Part shown: piece after piece, positions 48,891 to 53,427 of the stretch
How the letters are laid out: each line of letters opens with the position of its first letter
Position numbering within the stretch: position 1 is the first letter of the stretch
Assembly: GCA_035564555.1 (NCBI GenBank)
Contig: DATMTS010000117.1
Span: 1 to 53,427, forward strand
Length of the DNA stretch: 53,427 bases
Origin: DATMTS01 sp035564555
Lineage (GTDB): Bacteria > Actinomycetota > Actinomycetes > Actinomycetales > Microbacteriaceae
Direction: 5' to 3'
Made by a program: the position numbers and the translations under genes
The notes under the pieces: generated by a model
Told to the model about the DNA's origin: nothing
Databases searched by the model: none
What the model saw: the letters and a program-made list of their open reading frames with translations, nothing else

Positions 48891-48896
48891 AGGCTA
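48891..48896 (-). promoter_or_regulatory. Putative -10 box of the SDR gene
   Basis: TAGCCT on the minus strand, 6 nt before the ATG at 48884. It falls between the SDR start and the FabF-like stop, so the SDR can be transcribed alone. Confidence 0.45.
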
Positions 48897-48909
48897 CCAA
48901 CACCGCGAC

Positions 48910-50115
48910 TCACCCCCGGGAGACCACCAGGCTGGCGTTGTGACCGCCGAAGCCGAAGGCGTTCACCAGCGCATGCTCTGCTGCGATCGGCCGCGCGGTG
49001 CGCACCACGTCGAGGTCGAACGCCGGGTCGAGCCGTTGGATGTTGCCCGTGGGCGGAACGATGCCGTCGCGCAGCGCCCGGATCGCAACCAGGGCGCTGA
49101 GCGCTCCGGATGCGCCGAGCAGGTGACCGGTTGCCGACTTCGTCGACGTGACCGGCGGCACGGAATCGAACGCCTCGCGCAGGGCGTCGTACTCGTTCTG
49201 ATCGCCGGTCGGCGTCGATGTGGCGTGCGCGTGCACGAACCCGATCTGTTCGGGTTCGACACCCGCGTTGCGCATCGCCGTCACCATGGTGCGCGCCTGG
49301 TTGACGGGGTCGGCCCCGACGATGTCGAAGGCGTCCGAGGTGACCGCGGTACCCGCCGCCACCGCAAGCACGACCGCACCGCGAGCCGCCGCATGGGCCG
49401 CGCTCTCCAGAACGAAGACGACAGCCCCCTCGCCGAGAACGAATCCGTCGCGATGCTCGTCGAACGGCCTCGACGCGTGCTGTGGTTCGTCATTGCGTTT
49501 GGAGAGGGCTCGGGCCTGGCCGAACGCCGCCAGACCGATCGGGATGACCGGCGCCTCCGTTCCGCCGCAGATCACGACATCCGCCGCACCCGAGAGGATG
49601 AGCATGCGGGCCATCGAGATCGCCTCGATTCCCGAGGCGCACGCACTGACCGGCGTGTACGCTCCAGCGCGGGCTCCGAACTCGATCGAGAGCCAGGCCG
49701 AGGCACCGTTTGCCATCATGCGCGTCGCGGTGTGCGGGGAGACGTGTCGTGCTCCTCGTTCGCTGAGCGCATGCTCCTGTTCCACGGTCGTCGCGACGCC
49801 GGCGATCGCCGTGCCGACCACGACGGCCAGCCGGGTCGGGTCCACCTGTGGAGCACCGGCGTCGTTCCAGGCCTCGCGACCGGCGATCAGAGCGAACTGC
49901 TCCGCCCGGTCGAGGCGGCGCGTCTCGCGCACATCGAGCAGCTCGTCGAACGCCTCATCGACGCGCGCGGCGATCCGCACCGGCAGCTCTCGCGCCCAGT
50001 CGTCTTCGATGAGCCGGATGCCCGACCTGCCGTCGCGGATCGCATCCCACGTCGTCGCGGCCGAGAGTCCGACCGGTGTCACGGCGCCGAGACCGGTCAC
50101 AACCACAGAGTCCAT
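48910..50115 (-). CDS. Beta-ketoacyl-ACP synthase (FabF/KAS II-like)
   Basis: A 401-residue thiolase-fold condensing enzyme. MDSVVVTGLGAVTPVG is the family start. The active Cys is in TPVSACASGIEAISMARML (about 166), and the two His in VHAHATSTPTGDQNEYDAL (about 301) and ATGHLLGASGALSAL (about 337). NAFGFGGHNASLVV closes the fold. All catalytic residues are intact. It stands outside any fab cluster: no ACP, FabD or FabH gene lies nearby, so it may be a second KAS II or a specialised condensing enzyme. The ATG at 50115 was chosen to begin the family N-terminus. Confidence 0.9.
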   Translation of the reverse strand: MDSVVVTGLGAVTPVGLSAATTWDAIRDGRSGIRLIEDDWARELPVRIAARVDEAFDELLDVRETRRLDRAEQFALIAGREAWNDAGAPQVDPTRLAVVVGTAIAGVATTVEQEHALSERGARHVSPHTATRMMANGASAWLSIEFGARAGAYTPVSACASGIEAISMARMLILSGAADVVICGGTEAPVIPIGLAAFGQARALSKRNDEPQHASRPFDEHRDGFVLGEGAVVFVLESAAHAAARGAVVLAVAAGTAVTSDAFDIVGADPVNQARTMVTAMRNAGVEPEQIGFVHAHATSTPTGDQNEYDALREAFDSVPPVTSTKSATGHLLGASGALSALVAIRALRDGIVPPTGNIQRLDPAFDLDVVRTARPIAAEHALVNAFGFGGHNASLVVSRG

Positions 50116-50163
50116 GTGCCCAGCGTGCCGTATCCGAAGGACAATTGCTGACAAAAACTCCGG

Positions 50164-51072
50164 TCAGCCGCGGTTGTTGTGCAAGTCGAAGGTGTAGACA
50201 CCCTGGTCGAAGGCGGCGTACGCCTCGTAATCGACCAGTTCGTACAGCCGCGCGCGCGTCTGCATGTCGGGTACCTGAGAGTTCAACGACCCCTCGGCCG
50301 CGAGGGCGTCGAGCGCGCGTTCGGCCGCACCCATCGCAGCCCGCAGTAATGACACCGGGAAGATCACGATGTTGACGCCGACATCGGCCAACTGCTGCAC
50401 CGTGAAGAGTTCGCTTTTGCCGAACTCCGTCATGTTGGCCAGGATCGGCACGTCGACGGCATCCCGAATGGCAGCGAACTCCTGCAGCGAGGCCATCGCC
50501 TCGGGGAAGATCGCGTCCGCTCCGGCATCCGCCAGGCGCTTGGCCCGGGTGACGGCTGCGTCGAGGCCGTCGACCCCGCGGATGTCGGTGCGCGCCATGA
50601 TGAGGAAGTCCGGGTCGCGACGAGCCTGAACCGCGGCGCGGATGCGCTTGACGGCCGAGTTCTCGTCGACCACGGCCTTGCCGTCCAGATGACCGCAGCG
50701 CTTCGGGTTCACCTGGTCTTCCAGATGCAGACCCGTCAGGCCGGCGTCTTCGATGATCTGCACCGTGCGCGCCACGTTCATCGGCTCGCCGAACCCGGTG
50801 TCCGCGTCCACGAGTGCGGGCAGGTCGGTGACCCGTGCGATCTCGCCCGCGCGGCTCGCCACCTCGCTCAACGTCGTGAGCCCGATGTCGGGCAGTCCGA
50901 GGTCGGCGCTGAGCACTGCGCCGGAGACGTAGACCCCTTCGAAGCCCTTGTCTTCGATGAGCCGCGCCGACAGCGGGTTGAAAGCGCCGGGCATCCGCTG
51001 GATCGTTCCGGATTCCAGGGCGGTACGGAACGCCGCCCGCTTCTCGTGCGGCGGTGTGGAGGCGTGCAACAT
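50164..51072 (-). CDS. prpB: Isocitrate lyase/PEP mutase family protein, methylisocitrate lyase-like
   Basis: A 302-residue TIM-barrel lyase. MPGAFNPLSARLIEDKGFEG, VDADTGFGEPMNVARTV (metal-binding Asp), HLEDQVNPKRCGHLDGK (the KRCGH active-site loop) and ARTDIRGVDGLDAAV match 2-methylisocitrate lyase. In the methylcitrate cycle it cuts methylisocitrate to pyruvate and succinate. No prpC or prpD gene is in the window, so the pathway partners must be elsewhere or the role differs. The ATG at 51072 follows a GAGGA RBS; upstream in-frame sequence looks non-coding. Confidence 0.88.
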   Translation of the reverse strand: MLHASTPPHEKRAAFRTALESGTIQRMPGAFNPLSARLIEDKGFEGVYVSGAVLSADLGLPDIGLTTLSEVASRAGEIARVTDLPALVDADTGFGEPMNVARTVQIIEDAGLTGLHLEDQVNPKRCGHLDGKAVVDENSAVKRIRAAVQARRDPDFLIMARTDIRGVDGLDAAVTRAKRLADAGADAIFPEAMASLQEFAAIRDAVDVPILANMTEFGKSELFTVQQLADVGVNIVIFPVSLLRAAMGAAERALDALAAEGSLNSQVPDMQTRARLYELVDYEAYAAFDQGVYTFDLHNNRG

Positions 51073-51328
51073 GTCGGTGTCCTCGTCCTGTTCTGCTGCG
51101 CGGGGGTCTCCCGCGCCGCTGCCACGATTCTGCCACCGGGTGGCTCGCTTTCTCAGCGGGCTGAGCGTGGCCGGTGCCGGCTTCAGGCTGTCCGGCGCCG
51201 CCCGTCTCCTCGGGCGGCACCTCGCCCGAGGGATGCCTGCGACAACGTCGAGCGCAGCATGATGCCATGTCGCGCCGATCCGAGGCGCTCCGGACGGCAA
51301 CCCCCTGTCAGGATCACGACCTCACGAA

Positions 51329-51334
51329 TAGGCT
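51329..51334 (+). promoter_or_regulatory. Possible -10 box of the ABM-domain gene
   Basis: TAGGCT lies 77 nt before the ATG at 51412. If used, it gives an untranslated leader of about 70 nt, unlike the leaderless genes. The rest of the 339-bp gap 51073-51411 holds no credible gene. Confidence 0.35.
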
Positions 51335-51357
51335 GTCGGCACGAGTCCCCGGCGCTG

Positions 51358-51376
51358 CCGCCGGCCCGGCCGGCGG
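51358..51376 (+). repeat. GC-rich palindrome in the leader of the ABM-domain gene
   Basis: CCGCCGGCC (51358-51366) and GGCCGGCGG (51368-51376) are perfect inverted halves around one base, 35 bp before the start codon. It could be an operator or an RNA hairpin. Confidence 0.45.
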
Positions 51377-51411
51377 TGCCGCCTTCGAAGAACCGGATCG
51401 TGGAGGCTGCC

Positions 51412-51720
51412 ATGCATGCTGTATTGAGGATCAACTCCTTCGACGAAACGAAGCTGGCGGAGGCGCAGGAGGACATGCGCGAGTTCGACCGGCTCCATGC
51501 GGCCCAGTCAGGATTCGTCGGGAACATCACCGTCGACCTCGGTGAGGGCCGACGCTTCGTCCTCAACGCCTGGAGGAGTGCGGAGGATGCTCAAGCGGGT
51601 CTGTCCGTTCTCGGCCGAGAAGTCGCGCGCCTCATCGAACCGCTGATGTCATCCCCCTCCGAATTCATCGGGACCGGCACGATCATCAATTCGGACTTCG
51701 TGCCGCCGGCGTCCGAGTGA
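51412..51720 (+). CDS. ABM-like (antibiotic biosynthesis monooxygenase fold) protein
   Basis: A 102-residue dimeric alpha-beta barrel-like protein. MHAVLRINSFDETKLAEAQEDM is the first strand-helix (seen in pieces), and FVGNITVDLGEGRRFVLNAWRSAEDAQAGL matches the ABM pattern of a central strand with a Trp. Role unknown; such proteins include heme-degrading and quinol monooxygenases and many uncharacterised members. The ATG at 51412 has TGGAGG 6 nt upstream. Confidence 0.65.
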   Translation: MHAVLRINSFDETKLAEAQEDMREFDRLHAAQSGFVGNITVDLGEGRRFVLNAWRSAEDAQAGLSVLGREVARLIEPLMSSPSEFIGTGTIINSDFVPPASE

Positions 51721-51772
51721 CCGAAGGCGCGAGACCTATCCGTGATGATGCCCGAGGGTCGAGGATGGAGCT

Positions 51773-52564
51773 GTGGCAATGGCTCGAAGGCTCAACCAGG
51801 CGCTGGCCCGCACGACGGGATACAGCCTGCAGCGCGTTCCCGCCGCCCGCCCCGCCAGCCGACCGGCCGCGTCGGATCAGCATCTGCCGGAGGACATCGA
51901 GGCAGACGCGGTCGCGATCATCAACGCGGTGCGCCCGTACACCATGACCAGTCCCGAAAAGCTGTACGGGTTGATCACGGCGACTCGTCACGTTGTGCGT
52001 CACAGGATACCCGGTGCGGTTATCGAGTGCGGCGTGTGGCGTGGCGGCAGCATGCACGCGGTGGCGAGACTGCTGCTGGCCCAGGGCGTCGACGACCGCG
52101 AGCTCTACCTGTTCGATACCTACCAGGGCATGCCGGCGCCCGACCCGGTCGATCGGCGCCATGACGGTCGCAGTGCCGCGGAACTGCTGGCCGGAGCCGG
52201 CGAGAATGCGAAGGTGCGTGCGTACGCCTCTCTATCCGACGTGAAAGACGGCTTCCGCGCCATCCCATACCCGAGCGATCGGCTGCACTTCATCCAGGGA
52301 CGAGTCGAAGACACACTGCCCGATCAGGCACCCGACCAGATCGCCATCCTGCGCCTGGACACCGACTGGTACGCCTCGACCGCACACGAACTGCGCCACT
52401 TGTACGACCGGCTCGTGCCCGGCGGCATCCTCATTCTGGACGACTACGGCTGGTGGCAAGGCGCTCGTTTGGCCGTCGACGAATTCCTCGCGCGCACCGG
52501 GGCCCCGCTCTACCTGGCGCGGATGGGAACCGGGCGAATCGCGGTGAAACCTCCCACGCCCTGA
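51773..52564 (+). CDS. TylF/MycF-like O-methyltransferase family protein
   Basis: A 263-residue class I methyltransferase-like protein. VIECGVWRGGSMHAVARLLL (about 84) is the SAM-binding motif I in TylF form, FDTYQGMPAPDPVD (about 114) follows, and IAILRLDTDWYASTAHELRHLY with GGILILDDYGWWQGARLAVDEF contains the metal-binding Asp pair typical of TylF. The family methylates sugars or natural products, but no biosynthetic cluster is near, so the substrate is unknown. A GTG at 51773 is used here; an ATG 6 nt further in is equally possible. Confidence 0.82.
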   Translation: MAMARRLNQALARTTGYSLQRVPAARPASRPAASDQHLPEDIEADAVAIINAVRPYTMTSPEKLYGLITATRHVVRHRIPGAVIECGVWRGGSMHAVARLLLAQGVDDRELYLFDTYQGMPAPDPVDRRHDGRSAAELLAGAGENAKVRAYASLSDVKDGFRAIPYPSDRLHFIQGRVEDTLPDQAPDQIAILRLDTDWYASTAHELRHLYDRLVPGGILILDDYGWWQGARLAVDEFLARTGAPLYLARMGTGRIAVKPPTP

Positions 52565-52597
52565 GTCGCAGCAGCTCGGCCAGCATGCGGGGACGAG

Positions 52598-53191
52598 CTA
52601 CATGTCCCGGAGTTCGACCTCGCCCGCAACCTCATACACCAGCGAAACCGCACCCCGTGGGAAGGTACGCGCCGGCTGGGCCAGTCGGAATGTGGTCGGG
52701 ATGACTCCGTCACCGAAGAGGCGTTTGCCCTGCCCGAGGACGACCGGGTAGAGGTAGGCGTGCAGCCGGTCGAGCAAGCGTGCCGCCAGCAGCGAGCGGA
52801 TCAGCACACCGCTGCCGAACAGGTGCACCTCGTCGTACTCGTTGCGCAGTCGGCCGGCAGCTTCGGCATCGCGTAGCACCGTGGTGCCCTCCCAGTTCGC
52901 CTCGGTCAGGGTGCTGGAGACGACGAATTTGGGCACCCGATTGAGCACGTCGGCGATCGGGCCGGATTGCTGCGGCCAATAGGCCGCGAAAATGTCGTAG
53001 GTCTTTCGGCCGAGGAGCAACGCATCGATCCGCTCGATCTGGGCACCGATGTCTGCGCCGCCCTCTTCGTCGGAGACCGGCGCCTGCCAGCCGCCGAACT
53101 CGAAGCCGTCCGAGGGGTCTTCTTCACGACCGCCCGGACCCTGATAGACCCCGTCGAGGGTGAGGAACATGTTCGCAATGATGCTGCCCAC
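52598..53191 (-). CDS. RibD C-terminal / dihydrofolate reductase-like family protein
   Basis: A 197-residue NADPH-binding reductase-like fold. MFLTLDGVYQGPGG (about 8) is the DHFR-like substrate strand, IDALLLGRKTYDIFAAYWPQ and EVHLFGSGVLIRSLL match the nucleotide-binding elements, and the C-terminus has LYPVVLGQGKRLFGDG. These stand-alone proteins are common in actinobacteria and of unknown substrate. The GTG at 53191 follows AAGGAGAG at a normal distance; an internal ATG is 7 codons in. The region upstream holds the ATAAC/GTTAT boxes. Confidence 0.85.
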   Translation of the reverse strand: MGSIIANMFLTLDGVYQGPGGREEDPSDGFEFGGWQAPVSDEEGGADIGAQIERIDALLLGRKTYDIFAAYWPQQSGPIADVLNRVPKFVVSSTLTEANWEGTTVLRDAEAAGRLRNEYDEVHLFGSGVLIRSLLAARLLDRLHAYLYPVVLGQGKRLFGDGVIPTTFRLAQPARTFPRGAVSLVYEVAGEVELRDM

Positions 53192-53313
53192 AACGCTCTC
53201 CTTCGATTGAGGCGACGCAGGCGCCGCACTGCCTCCATACTCAGACCCCCATCCGGCGGCGTCAACCGCTCCGAATAAGCGGCCTCGGCCATCCATAGCA
53301 AATCCATCAGAAA

Positions 53314-53354
53314 ATAACGAACGTATAACCTTGCGCACGTTATCTCCTCGTTAT
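53314..53354. promoter_or_regulatory. Symmetric ATAAC/GTTAT box array
   Basis: ATAACGA-N4-ATAAC (53314-53329), a 9-bp spacer, then GTTAT-N4-TCGTTAT (53339-53354). The outer 12 of 16 positions in each arm are perfect reverse complements. Each arm holds two boxes in direct repeat with an 11-bp period. It sits in a locally AT-rich stretch, 123 bp upstream of the RibD/DHFR-like gene and before the window edge. This is a probable cooperative operator; the regulator is unknown. Confidence 0.6.
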
Positions 53355-53427
53355 ATTCTTCAAGGGCGTTGATCGTTTGCTGTGGCGGTCAACGTGGAAT
53401 GTGATTGCAGGACACTCTTGGTGCAAG

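Noticed and set aside
9485..53191. A hidden biosynthetic gene cluster involving the FabF-like, SDR, ABM and TylF-like genes
   Set aside because: There is no carrier protein, no PKS or NRPS module and no dedicated regulator or transporter beside them; strands alternate and gaps are large. Association is possible but unsupported.
1..53427. tRNA, rRNA, CRISPR array, insertion sequence or prophage genes
   Set aside because: I found no T-loop-like GTTCRANNC with a matching acceptor stem, no regularly spaced repeats and no transposase, integrase or phage structural motifs.

Overview
The window reads as chromosomal DNA of a high-GC Gram-positive actinobacterium, most probably a member of the Microbacteriaceae. 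This placement is inferred from gene content and order: a Tad pilus locus without a secretin, an FprA-type ferredoxin reductase, the o-succinylbenzoate menaquinone pathway interleaved with cytochrome c maturation genes, a short archaeal-type aspartyl-tRNA synthetase, and the 32-residue ribosomal protein bS22. I see no tRNA, rRNA, CRISPR array, insertion sequence or prophage.

Layout. 1-9.4 kb: a DUF559/AbiEi-like protein, then a complete Tad (Flp) pilus operon on the minus strand (prepilin peptidase, Flp pilin, TadE, TadG-like, CpaB, CpaE, TadA, TadB, TadC), bracketed by two copies of one long palindrome. 9.5-28.6 kb: a respiratory-quinone and cytochrome block with fprA, a polyprenyl diphosphate synthase, menG, menF, menD, menA, menE, menB, menC, two small membrane proteins, an LCP-family cell-wall ligase, an MFS pump, the System II genes ccsB-resB-ccdA-resA and a histidine phosphatase. 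28.7-33.5 kb: aspS, a membrane-anchored alpha/beta hydrolase, a Dabb protein, a glutaredoxin-like protein, bS22 and an ArsR regulator. 33.6-36.7 kb: a CUT2 sugar ABC transporter. 36.9-41 kb: a KtrB/KtrA potassium system, a proline-rich membrane protein and proC. 41-44.5 kb: a GH36 alpha-galactosidase and a ROK regulator. 44.6-53.2 kb: a CDF transporter, tRNA adenosine deaminase, upp, a short cysteine-rich leader ORF ahead of an orphan winged-helix regulator, an SDR, a FabF-like ketosynthase, a PrpB-like lyase, an ABM monooxygenase-like protein, a TylF-like methyltransferase and a RibD/DHFR-like reductase. The right edge carries a symmetric array of ATAAC/GTTAT boxes.

How the genes fit together. 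The men genes supply menaquinone, the polyprenyl synthase supplies its tail, and resB/ccsB/ccdA/resA mature c-type cytochromes that the menaquinone chain feeds. The Tad genes form one operon with overlapping starts and stops, and a strong hairpin follows the pilin or its neighbour TadE, which may set pilin excess.

A recurrent feature is a TANNNT hexamer 5-8 nt before an ATG/GTG start at about eighteen genes, which implies that leaderless mRNAs are the rule here. The most interesting locus is 46.75-47.92 kb: a leaderless ORF ending in CCRMCR, then mutually exclusive short hairpins, then a DNA-binding regulator. It has the layout of a cysteine-responsive attenuator controlling a transcription factor.
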